Assembly (NCBI RefSeq): GCF_964204645.1
Contig: NC_134027.1
Coordinates: 18,650,485 to 18,714,484 of the forward strand
DNA: 64,000 nt
Reading direction: 5' to 3'
Source of the DNA: Tubulanus polymorphus
Lineage: Eukaryota; Nemertea; Palaeonemertea; Tubulaniformes; Tubulanidae
A program made the translations under genes and the position numbers. Positions 52,200 through 60,733 of this stretch are shown in pieces (positions within the stretch are counted from its first letter, which is position 1; each line of letters opens with the position of its first letter). The notes under the pieces are model-generated. The model was not told the origin of the DNA, ran no database searches, and saw only the letters and a list, made by a program, of their open reading frames with translations.

Positions 52200-53390
52200 A
52201 TCGTCAGGTGAGGTGTTATAGGTATCAGACAAACTACGAATCTGTTGTGCGTCGATTACAACAAAAATGAGACAGATATCTTAAGAGACAATGAAATGCC
52301 AGGCAAATTACTCGTCAGTCAAATTGGCTGACGAAGATTTCATACAAAAATGACCTTCCCATTCCTGACTGTGGTTTGTGAAAATATCCGATCGTGAAAC
52401 TAAACCACAGTCAGGTTACTGACTAGAAGATCGTATGGATTAACTAAACAACCGCAATATCCAAAAAATATAGAATGTTTTGCGCATTTAAAGCCCTCGA
52501 TCATCAAAATCGGTGAAGGATTTTGCGCGGAACTCAACGTTTTAAATTTCGAAAAATCGGCAAAAACCGGCGGCATAGCATTTTCGGTCCAGGCGATTTC
52601 GGCCGTAATTTCGCGTTCAAAGACATATAATTCACGAACTATTCATCGGAAGTTAACGGGATTGGTTTCGTTAGAAGCAGGAATCTATTAGCTTTCATAT
52701 CATGATCATTATCATGCCTGGATTATCAAAATCGGATGAGAAATAACAAAATAGTAAGCGACCGAAGTTGAGTTGTTTGTGAGCGTCGTTAGCCCCCTTG
52801 TTATTTACTATATACATTGGATTTTAATAACAGATTATCGTTTTTACATTACCTACAACTCTGATACGGGCCCCTATGGTCCTCCTGGCACTAAAAGTCT
52901 TCAACATGATGAAGTTGGCCAGTAAGCGGTCAGACTAGAATAATAAGATTATCAAAAAAGTACGGTACCTGCCATTCCAAATGTAATATTCTCATTCAGT
53001 GCTTCCTTCAAATCCTCAACAAACAACACTTGGTTTGAGCGTAAAATTCTTTATAATCGCGGTAATAATATCGAAGAACAAGGAATTTAGACTGGTTGCC
53101 TGTCCAATTCTAATTGACCGGTAACCAGTCTATAAGGAATAGACTGGTTGCCGGTCACTACCTTCAGTTAGAGACCGGTTGATCCACAGGCACTCGCCGA
53201 TGGGCTTGGGAAACAGTTGCTGGGGTTTTTGATAGTGTATTTGTGTTTTCACTCGTTATTCTGCAATAAACCCGAGAAAAATCCGTCTTGGTACATCTTC
53301 ACCCGTCAAGGCTGTGCCCCGAACCCCTTGACCTCACGAGTCGTTTGAGTCGTTACTAGCCGACCAGAATCCGGTTGTACACATCACAGC
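52200..53390. other. Left flank of the AT-rich element
   Basis: 53088-53190 has repeated and inverted AGACTGGTTGCC/GGTAACCAGTCT motifs (a small foldback). 53230-53340 has TTCTGCAATAAACCCGAG, resembling a retroelement polyadenylation region. No gene recognised. Confidence 0.4.
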
Positions 53391-53599
53391 GAGTAATTGG
53401 GAAAGTGGGCTTTCAGATCAGAGGTCGAAGGTCGAGACACCACTCATCACCACAAGTAATTTTTTCCCCTAATAGATGGGGGAAAATGAACAACATGAAG
53501 CCTAAATTCCCTATTACTCTTAATAATTTCATATAAACATATGAACATATGAACATTATTTACATGAATTTCATTTATTTTAAAATCATTTATATGTTA

Positions 53600-53730
53600 A
53601 TTACAAAAGTTACGAGTAATTAACGAGTTGATTAAAATTATATTTTTAAACATAAAAGTGACGAGTAATTAACGAGTTGATTAAAATTAGATTTTTAAAC
53701 ATAAAAGTGTGAGTAAAGTGTGAGTGAAAT
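53600..53730 (+). repeat. Left terminal modules of the AT-rich element
   Basis: Two tandem ~50-bp modules, each ACGAGTAATTAACGAG (53612-53627 and 53661-53676) plus TTGATTAAAATTA and TTTTTAAACATAAAAGT. They are followed by GTGTGAGTAAAGTGTGAGTG. All recur inverted at the other end. Position just upstream of the ORF suggests promoter or origin use, which is inference. Confidence 0.8.
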
Positions 53731-53788
53731 AAGTCATTTCATACTAGAACACGAGAGTACGAGACACAAGTATTTTTTTCTTATAAAA

Positions 53789-54412
53789 ATGAAGAACGAA
53801 GAACCCAACTTCAAAATCGAAATCAATGAACCCAATAAATCATTTTCACAGTTTAACATTAAAAATTATATTTCAGCAACAAATTTAGTGTCCGCAAGAC
53901 ATTATAAAATTGATAATATTACTGTAATTAATCAAATATTATTAAATGAAACATATTTAATTACTGAACTAATAGATACTTTAGATAATGGCGCCAAAAA
54001 TCCTAAAATATTTAATACAGTTTTAAATTATAAAGGTAATTTAGATGAAAACATAATAAATATTCTTAAGTGTCCTTTTAATGAAAGAGAAAGTGATATA
54101 ATACTTTCAAAAGGTAATGATAGGATAGACTTAAGAATTGAAAAACGACAATTATATTATTATAATTTTGATAATAAACAAATTATCTATAATGAAAATT
54201 CATCAAATATTGGAATTCAATGTGATTTAGATAATGAAAAATCAAATAAAGATGTTGCAGTTCAATGTAACTTAGATAATGAAATTGTTACGCCTAAATA
54301 TGAACCTAATGAAAAAGTGTTATGTGATTGTGGAAAATATTATACTCGAAGCAATAAATCCCACCATCTTAAATCAAAATATCATAACTCAAAATTAATA
54401 ATTCAAATCTAA
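53789..54412 (+). CDS. Zinc-finger-tailed protein of the AT-rich element, left copy
   Basis: ATG at 53789 follows CTTATAAAA and gives a 207-residue protein. A longer frame from a GTG at 53720 exists, but ATG is preferred in a eukaryote. The N-terminal ~130 residues are Asn/Ile/Lys-rich with no recognised fold. Then come two tandem acidic GIQCDLDNE/AVQCNLDNE motifs and a C-terminal CDCGKYYTRSNKSHHLKSKYH. The CxC...HxxxxxH arrangement resembles the short zinc-binding tails found in proteins of large DNA viruses and Polinton-like viruses (inference). The C-terminus is nearly identical to that of the right-arm ORF while the N-terminus differs. Codon use is extremely AT-rich. Confidence 0.7.
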   Translation: MKNEEPNFKIEINEPNKSFSQFNIKNYISATNLVSARHYKIDNITVINQILLNETYLITELIDTLDNGAKNPKIFNTVLNYKGNLDENIINILKCPFNERESDIILSKGNDRIDLRIEKRQLYYYNFDNKQIIYNENSSNIGIQCDLDNEKSNKDVAVQCNLDNEIVTPKYEPNEKVLCDCGKYYTRSNKSHHLKSKYHNSKLIIQI

Positions 54413-54438
54413 AAATAAAAACAAATAACATAAGAAAA

Positions 54439-54648
54439 GACTTAACAACATTAAAACATCATTTTGATTTTAGCAATTATCCCAAAGATCATGAACTATT
54501 TAGCAATGAAAATAAAAAGATTCCGGATTTAGAAAATAGTAAATCTTTTAAAGATATCGCAATTCAATGTGATTTAGAAAATGAATTCAAAAGATTTAAT
54601 CCTAATGAAAAAATTCATTGTTATTGCGGAGGTAAATTTGACAGTTGA
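54439..54648 (+). pseudogene. Second zinc-finger gene copy cut by the array, left arm
   Basis: An open frame reads LTTLKHHFDFSNYPKDHELFS then KDIAIQCDLENE and NPNEKIHCYCGGKF, parallel to the intact ORF's QCNLDNE...PNEKVLCDCGKY. It enters the 24-bp array within the zinc-finger sequence and stops. It is thus a tandem paralogue truncated by, or giving rise to, the array. No ATG start is visible. Confidence 0.65.
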
Positions 54649-57240
54649 AATGATAAATTGTTTGACAGTTAAAATGATAAATTGTTTGACAGTTGAAATG
54701 ATAGATTGTTTGACAGTTGAAATGATAAATTGTTTGACAGTTGAAATGATAAATTGTTCGACTGTTAAAATGATAAATTGTTTGACAGTTGAAATGATAA
54801 ATTGTTTGACAGCTGAAATGATAAATTGTTCGACTGTTAAAATGATAAATTGTTTGACAGATGAAATGATAAATTGTTTGACAGTTAAAATGATAAATTG
54901 TTTGACAGTTGAAATGATAAATTGTTTGACAGTTGAAATGATAAATTGTTTGAAAGTTGAAATGATAAATTGTTCGACTGTTGAAATGATTTGACAGTTG
55001 AAATGATAAATTGTTTGACAGTTGAAATGATAAATTGTTTGACAGTTGAAATGATAAATTGTTTGATTGTTGAAATGATAAATTGTTTGACAGTTGAAAT
55101 GATAAATTGTTTGACAGTTGAAATGATAAAGTGTTTGACAGTTGAAATGATAAGACAGCTGAAATGATAAATTGTTCGACTGGTAAAATGATAAATTGTT
55201 TGACAGTTGAAATGATAAATTGTTTGACAGTTGAAATGATAAATTGTTTGACAGTTGAAATGATAAATTGTTTGACAGTTGAAATGATAAATTGTTCGAC
55301 TGTTGAAATGATAAGACAGTTGAAATGATAAATTGCTTGACAGTTAAAATGCTAAATTGTTTGACAGTTGAAATGCTAAATTGTTTGACAGTTGAAATGA
55401 TAAATTGTTCGACTGTTAAAATGATAAATTGTTTGACAGATGAAATGATAAATTGTTTGACAGTTAAAATGATAAATTGTTTGACAGTTGAAATGATAAA
55501 TTGTTTGACAGTTGAAATGATAAATTGTTTGAAAGTTGAAATGATAAATTGTTCGACTGTTGAAATGATTTGACAGTTGAAATGATAAATTGTTTGACAG
55601 TTGAAATGATAAATTGTTTGACAGTTGAAATGATAAATTGTTTGATTGTTGAAATGATAAATTGTTTGACAGTTGAAATGATAAATTGTTTGACAGTTGA
55701 AATGATAAAGTGTTTGACAGTTGAAATGATAAGACAGCTGAAATGATAAATTGTTCGACTGGTAAAATGATAAATTGTTTGACAGTTGAAATGATAAATT
55801 GTTTGACAGTTGAAATGATAAATTGTTTGACAGTTGAAATGATAAATTGTTTGACAGTTGAAATGATAAATTGTTCGACTGTTGAAATGATAAGACAGTT
55901 GAAATGATAAATTGCTTGACAGTTAAAATGCTAAATTGTTTGACAGTTGAAATGCTAAATTGTTTGACAGTTGAAATGATAAATTGTACGACTGTTGAAA
56001 TGATAAATTGTTCGACTGTTGAAATGATAAATTGTTTGACAGTTGAAATGATAAATTGTTTGACAGTTAAAATGATAAATTGTTTGACAGTTGAAATGAT
56101 AAATTGTTCGACTGTGGAAATGATAAATTGTTTGACATTTGAAATGATAAATTGTTTGACAGCTGAAATGATAAATTGTTCGACTGTTGAATTGTTTGAC
56201 AGTTGAAATGATAAATTGTCCGACTGTTGAAATGATAAATTGTCCGACTGTTGAAATGATAATTTGTTTGACAGTTGAAATGATAAATTGTTCGACTGTT
56301 GAAATGATAAGACAGTTGAAATGATAAATTGTTTGACAGTTAAAATGCTAAATTGTTTGACAGTTGAAATGCTAAATTGTTTGACAGTTGAAATGCTAAA
56401 TTGTTTGACAGTTGAAATGATAAATTGTACGACTGTTGAAATGATAAATTGTTCGACTGTTGAAATGATAAATTGTTTGACAGTTGAAATGATAAATTGT
56501 TTGACAGTTAAAATGATAAATTGTTTGACAGTTGAAATGATAAATTGTTCGACTGTGGAAATGATAAATTGTTTGACATTTGAAATGATAAATTGTTTGA
56601 CAGCTGAAATGATAAATTGTTCGACTGTTGAATTGTTTGACAGTTGAAATGATAAATTGTCCGACTGTTGAAATGATAAATTGTCCGACTGTTGAAATGA
56701 TAATTTGTTTGACAGTTGAAATGATAAATTGTTCGACTGTTGAAATGATAAGACAGTTGAAATGATAAATTGTTTGACAGTTAAAATGCTAAATTGTTTG
56801 ACAGTTGAAATGCTAAATTGTTTGACAGTTGAAATGCTAAATTGTTTGACAGTTGAAATGATAAATTGTACGACTGTTGAAATGATAAATTGTTCGACTG
56901 TTGAAATGATAAATTGTTTGACAGTTGAAATGATAAATTGTTTGACAGTTAAAATGATAAATTGTTTGACAGTTGAAATGATAAATTGTTCGACTGTGGA
57001 AATGATAAATTGTTTGACATTTGAAATGATAAATTGTTTGACAGCTGAAATGATAAATTGTTCGACTGTTGAATTGTTTGACAGTTGAAATGATAAATTG
57101 TCCGACTGTTGAAATGATAAATTGTCCGACTGTTGAAATGATAAATTGTTTGACAGTTGAAATGATAAATTGTTCGACTGTTGAAATGATAAGACAGTTG
57201 AAATGATAAATTGTTTGACAGTTGAAATGATAAATTGTTT
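54638..57240 (+). repeat. Left 24-bp tandem array with higher-order repeats
   Basis: About 2.6 kb of 24-bp units, consensus ATGATAAATTG-TTTGACAGTTGAA, with a TCGACTGTT variant and occasional short units (ATAAGACAGTTGAA). Being 8 codons long, each unit reads MINCLTVE or MINCSTVE in one frame. Higher-order periods are visible: 579 bp (e.g. 54994 vs 55573, 55325 vs 55904) and 441 bp (56321 vs 56762), with the blocks essentially identical. There are no unique spacers. Confidence 0.97.
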
Positions 57241-57363
57241 AGCTGTAAATTTTATTGTTATTTGATTTAATCATTTAAAAGTTTAATATTTTAAAAATGA
57301 TTATAAAATATTTAATTAAAACAAGCAAATGTTTATAAATTTTCTAATTTCTTTCTTAAATAA

Positions 57364-57582
57364 ATGGATGGTTTCATTCCAACTGGGAAAAGTGATTTAA
57401 AACATTATTTAGTTGCTGGAGGTTTAATTTTAGCTGCGCTTTACTTTTATTATGAAAATATTTCAAAAGATTTAATAAATGAAAATAATAAATTAAGCAA
57501 GAAATTAAAGAATTTAAATACTAAAAATGGAAATACTCATAAAAACGGTAATAATCACAAGAAAGTTGTTGAATCAGATTAA
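57364..57582 (+). CDS. Small membrane-anchored coiled-coil protein
   Basis: 72 residues from ATG 57364. A short polar N-terminus precedes a predicted membrane segment around residues 16-30 (YLVAGGLILAALYFYY), then a Lys/Asn/Leu-rich heptad-like stretch (NENNKLSKKLKNL) and a hydrophilic tail. It lies in the unique centre of the AT-rich element. Small single-pass proteins are common in DNA viruses. Function unknown. Confidence 0.55.
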   Translation: MDGFIPTGKSDLKHYLVAGGLILAALYFYYENISKDLINENNKLSKKLKNLNTKNGNTHKNGNNHKKVVESD

Positions 57583-57673
57583 ATAGTGAATTAATCTATT
57601 AAAATCTTTTTCTAATTAAATGAGTTAAAATATATTAAATTTGTTAAATCTTATTTACAGAAATCAAGAGAAA

Positions 57674-57904
57674 ATGAAATTAATTATGATGATTTCAGGG
57701 TTACTTTCATTTTCAGTTTATGGTTTGAAACAATTGTTTCATTTTTATGATGATTGTAAAATAAAATATATTGAATTGAAAAATAATATCAATTGCATTT
57801 CAGATAGAATGAATAATATTAAAAGATGCGAAATTTGTAGTAAAAATACAAGACGGAAAAAGGATTTAGAAATCATAAAATTGGGCATAAATTGGAATGA
57901 TTAA
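57674..57904 (+). CDS. Small membrane protein with CxxC motif
   Basis: 76 residues from ATG 57674 (the upstream in-frame extension begins with TTG and is disregarded). The N-terminal hydrophobic segment MMISGLLSFSVYGLKQLF is followed by a polar helix-prone region and a CEIC motif next to a basic cluster (TRRKK). It is tandem with the preceding ORF, about 90 bp downstream on the same strand. No family recognised. Confidence 0.5.
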   Translation: MKLIMMISGLLSFSVYGLKQLFHFYDDCKIKYIELKNNINCISDRMNNIKRCEICSKNTRRKKDLEIIKLGINWND

Positions 57905-58004
57905 ATAACAAATTAAAGTAAAGAATTTAAAAAAAATCTCATTTATTGTGTAAAACTGAAATACTTTGAACTACGCCTAAAATTAAACTAAAATAGACAA
58001 CTTT

Positions 58005-58221
58005 GTTAATCTAATGAAATTTTAGTTATATTTTAGTTGAATTGTAACTAAAGTTAGTTGCAACTAACTTCAACTAGAATTTAACTAGAATTGAATAAAA
58101 ATTTAAAAAGATTAACAAGACAGTTGATTTAGTGTATTTTTAGTCAATTCTAGTTAAATTCTAGTTGAAGTTACTTTAATTAAATTCAACTAAAATATAA
58201 CTAAAATTTCATTAGATTAAC
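58005..58221. repeat. Central perfect inverted repeat (hairpin)
   Basis: 58005-58043 and 58183-58221 are perfect reverse complements over 39 bp. Nested inside, 58071-58094 and 58144-58167 are perfect over 24 bp, and AGTTAGTTGCAACTAACT at 58053-58070 is a self-palindrome. All arms are built from CTAGTT/AACTAG and TAGTTGAATT motifs. Cruciform-forming sequence at the centre of an inverted-repeat element could be an origin, a resolved terminus or a recombination junction. Confidence 0.9.
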
Positions 58222-58283
58222 AAAAATTTTTAAAACATTAAACTTTTAAATGATTAAATCAAATAACAATAAAATTTACAGCT

Positions 58284-59452
58284 AAACAATTTATCATTTC
58301 AACTGTCAAACAATTTATCATTTCAACTGTCGAACAATTTATCATTTCAACTGTCAAACAATTTATCATTTCAACTGTCAAACAATTTATCATTTCAACT
58401 GTCGAACAATTTATCATTTCAACTGTCAAACAATTTATCATTTCAACTGCCGAACAATTTATCATTTCAACTGCCGAACAATTTATCATTTCCACAGTCG
58501 AACAATTTATCATTTCAACTGCCGAACAATTTATTATTTCAACAGTCGAACAATTTATCATTTCAACTGCCGAACAATTTATTATTTCAACAGTCGAACA
58601 ATTTATCATTTCAACTGTCAAACAATTTATCATTTCAACTGTCAAACAATTTATCATTTCAACTGTCAAACAATTTATCATTTCAACTGTCAAACAATTT
58701 ATCATTTCAACTGTCAAACAATTTATCATTTCAACTGTCAAACAATTTATCATTTCAACTGCCGAACAATTTATCATTTCAACTGCCGAACAATTTATCA
58801 TTTCCACAGTCGAACAATTTATCATTTCAACTGCCGAACAATTTATTATTTCAACAGTCGAACAATTTATCATTTCAACTGCCGAACAATTTATTATTTC
58901 AACAGTCGAACAATTTATCATTTCAACTGTCAAACAATTTATCATTTCAACTGTCAAACAATTTATCATTTCAACTGTCAAACAATTTAACATTTCAACA
59001 GTCGAACAATTTATCATTTCAACTGTCAAACAATTTATCATTTCAACTGTTAAACAATTCATCATTTCAACTGTCAAACAATTTATCATTTCAACTGTCA
59101 AACAATTTATCATTTCAACTGTTAAACAATTTATCATTTCAACTGTCAAACAATTTATCATTTCAACTGTCAAACAATTTATCATTTCAACTGCCAAACA
59201 ATTTATCATTTCAACTGTCAAACAATTTATCATTTCAACTGCCAAACAATTTATCATTTCAACTGTCAAACAATTTATCATTTCAACTATCAAACAATTT
59301 ATCATTTTAACTGTCAAACAATTTATCATTTTAACTGTCAAACAATTTAACATTTCAACTGTGAAACAATTTAACATTTCAACTGTCAAACAATTTATCA
59401 TTTCAACTGTCAAACAATTTATCATTTCAACTGTCAAACAATTTATCATTTC
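58284..59452 (-). repeat. Right 24-bp tandem array
   Basis: About 49 units of the same 24-bp family in inverted orientation, with variants encoding MINCLTVE, MINCSTVE, MINCSAVE and IINCSAVE. The inner boundary (TTTAGCTGTAAATTTTATTG) is the mirror of the left array's inner boundary, and the identity continues outside into AATCATTTAAAAGTTTAAT. A 396-codon frame stays open across all units because none breaks the 24-bp register. Confidence 0.97.
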
Positions 59453-59530
59453 ATGCTAAACAATTCATGATCTTTAGGATAGTTACTGAAATCAAAATGA
59501 TGTTTTAATGTTTTTAAATCATCGGTTATG
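59448..59530 (-). pseudogene. Second zinc-finger gene copy cut by the array, right arm
   Basis: On the - strand DDLKTLKHHFDFSNYPKDHELFS is directly followed by an array unit (MK-stop). It is the same sequence as the left-arm pseudogene but truncated about 40 codons earlier, so the array has replaced more of the gene here. Confidence 0.65.
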
Positions 59531-59546
59531 TTATTAGTTTTTATCT

Positions 59547-60155
59547 TTAATATGTGTTATGATATTTTGATTTAAGATGGTGTGATTTATTGCTTCGAGT
59601 ATAATATTTTCCACAATTACATAAAACGCTTTCATTAGGATTATATTTAGGCGCAACAATTTCATTATCTAAATTACATTGAATTCCAACATCTTTATAT
59701 GATTTTTCATTTGGAATGTCAGGGATAAATCTCTTTTCTTGTAATCTGAAAAACATAACATAGCATTCTCTGAATGGGCAATAACGTAAGTGTAAAAATA
59801 ATGTTTTATGATTTAATAATGTACTTTCATCATTAAAAAGTGATTGCATTTTTTCTGTAATTATTAAATGTTTATCTATTCCATCAAATGTTGTGAATTT
59901 TGGAATTATTGTATTGAATAAGATTTTATCTTTATCATTCGATAACTCTATTATCAGATAGTGATTTTTAAACACTAATTCAGTAATATTTTTCACTTGA
60001 AAACGAAGACGCGCAGTTTTAATCAAATCTTTAATAGGAATGAAATTTTTAATTGTAAAATATTTTTCTAATTCATTTAAATCGATATCTTTGAACTGTA
60101 GTATCTGTTCATTCATATTTATAAGTAATTTTGTTATTAAAATTGATATTTTCAT
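59547..60155 (-). CDS. Zinc-finger-tailed protein of the AT-rich element, right copy
   Basis: ATG at 60155 directly follows AACGAGTTG of a terminal module and gives about 202 residues. The N-terminal two thirds (KDIDLNELEKYFTIKNFIP..., FHLRYCPFREC-like segment) are unlike the left copy in detail but similar in composition and layout. The C-terminal part (KDVGIQCNLDNE, PNESVLCNCGKYYTRSNKSH, LKSKYHN) is nearly identical. One rather than two QCNLDNE motifs is present. Divergent N-termini with a shared tail suggest different partners or N-terminal swapping (inference). Confidence 0.7.
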   Translation of the reverse strand: MKISILITKLLINMNEQILQFKDIDLNELEKYFTIKNFIPIKDLIKTARLRFQVKNITELVFKNHYLIIELSNDKDKILFNTIIPKFTTFDGIDKHLIITEKMQSLFNDESTLLNHKTLFLHLRYCPFRECYVMFFRLQEKRFIPDIPNEKSYKDVGIQCNLDNEIVAPKYNPNESVLCNCGKYYTRSNKSHHLKSKYHNTY

Positions 60156-60158
60156 CAA

Positions 60159-60480
60159 CTCGTTAATTACTCGTTACTTTTTATGTTAAAAAATAAGAAT
60201 TTAACGCACATAAATATAAATATTCACTGTTTTAAATATGAATTATCTCACTCGTTAATTACTCGTTACTTTTATACTGAAAATAAGAATTTAACACATA
60301 TAAATATAAATATTCAATTATTTAAATATGAATTATTTCACTCACACTTTACTCACACTTTTTATGTTTAAAAATCTAACTCATACAAATATTAATATTG
60401 AAATATGTTTAAAATATATCTAAATATCTATTTAAAAGAGCTCGTTAATTACTCGTTACTTTTTTACTCACACTTTAATA
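60159..60480 (-). repeat. Right terminal modules of the AT-rich element
   Basis: Three copies of CTCGTTAATTACTCGT (60159-60174, 60251-60266, 60441-60456), inverted relative to the left end. They are separated by TTTAAATATGAATTAT-type spacers, with CACTCACACTTTACTCACAC at about 60340 and a shorter copy at about 60465. There is one module more than on the left. Confidence 0.8.
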
Positions 60481-60520
60481 ACACTTTTATATTGAATAAT
60501 CTATCAATTTATATGTTATT

Positions 60521-60551
60521 CGCGGAGCGGAGCGGTAGCGAAGTGGAGCGA
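60521..60551. repeat. GC-rich GAGCGG tract inside the AT-rich element
   Basis: CGCGGAGCGGAGCGGTAGCG... is a 31-bp run of imperfect GGAGCG units, abruptly GC-rich in AT-rich DNA. A short frame over it (AERSGSEVERPIDLI) closes at 60602. It could be a protein-binding cluster or a gene remnant. Confidence 0.6.
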
Positions 60552-60733
60552 CCAATTGATTTAATACAATATGCTTTTAAAATTATTGATATCTTAGAAT
60601 AAATATTTAGTTTTAATATAAAATGCACACGGTTATGAAAATATATTATAGTTTTAAATTACTTTTAATGTTTTGTTTTTAATGAACTCGACCGTTCGAC
60701 CTTTGGCTTGAAACAACATATTCCCTATTACTG

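Larger units (their letters stand above)
53391..60733. mobile_element. AT-rich inverted-repeat element of unknown family (virus- or Polinton-like)
   Basis: This 7.3-kb block is far more AT-rich than its flanks and is built as two inverted arms around a ~1-kb centre. Arms (left 53.6-57.3 kb, right 58.2-60.5 kb) each hold terminal modules, an inward ORF with a zinc-finger-like tail, a truncated second gene copy and a 24-bp-unit array. The centre holds two small membrane-protein ORFs and a hairpin. Outer ends 53391-53436 and 60687-60733 align as ~46-bp inverted repeats at about three-quarters identity. In addition ATTCCCTATTACT is a 13-bp direct repeat at 53506-53518 and 60720-60732. No polymerase, integrase, ATPase or capsid gene is visible, so if derived from a DNA virus or self-synthesizing transposon it is a reduced or satellite form. 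Confidence 0.6.

Noticed and set aside
53720-53788. N-terminal extension of the left zinc-finger ORF
   Set aside because: It starts at GTG inside a terminal module. The first ATG at 53789 is the more plausible start in a eukaryotic or viral context.
54638-57240. CRISPR-like array
   Set aside because: The 24-bp units are contiguous with no unique spacers and occur in an animal genome. This is a minisatellite.
58259-59449. A 396-residue MINCLTVE repeat protein
   Set aside because: An in-register 24-bp array with one stop-free frame stays open automatically. The first codon is just an array unit, and the left array breaks the frame repeatedly. Not listed as a gene, though the openness is noted.
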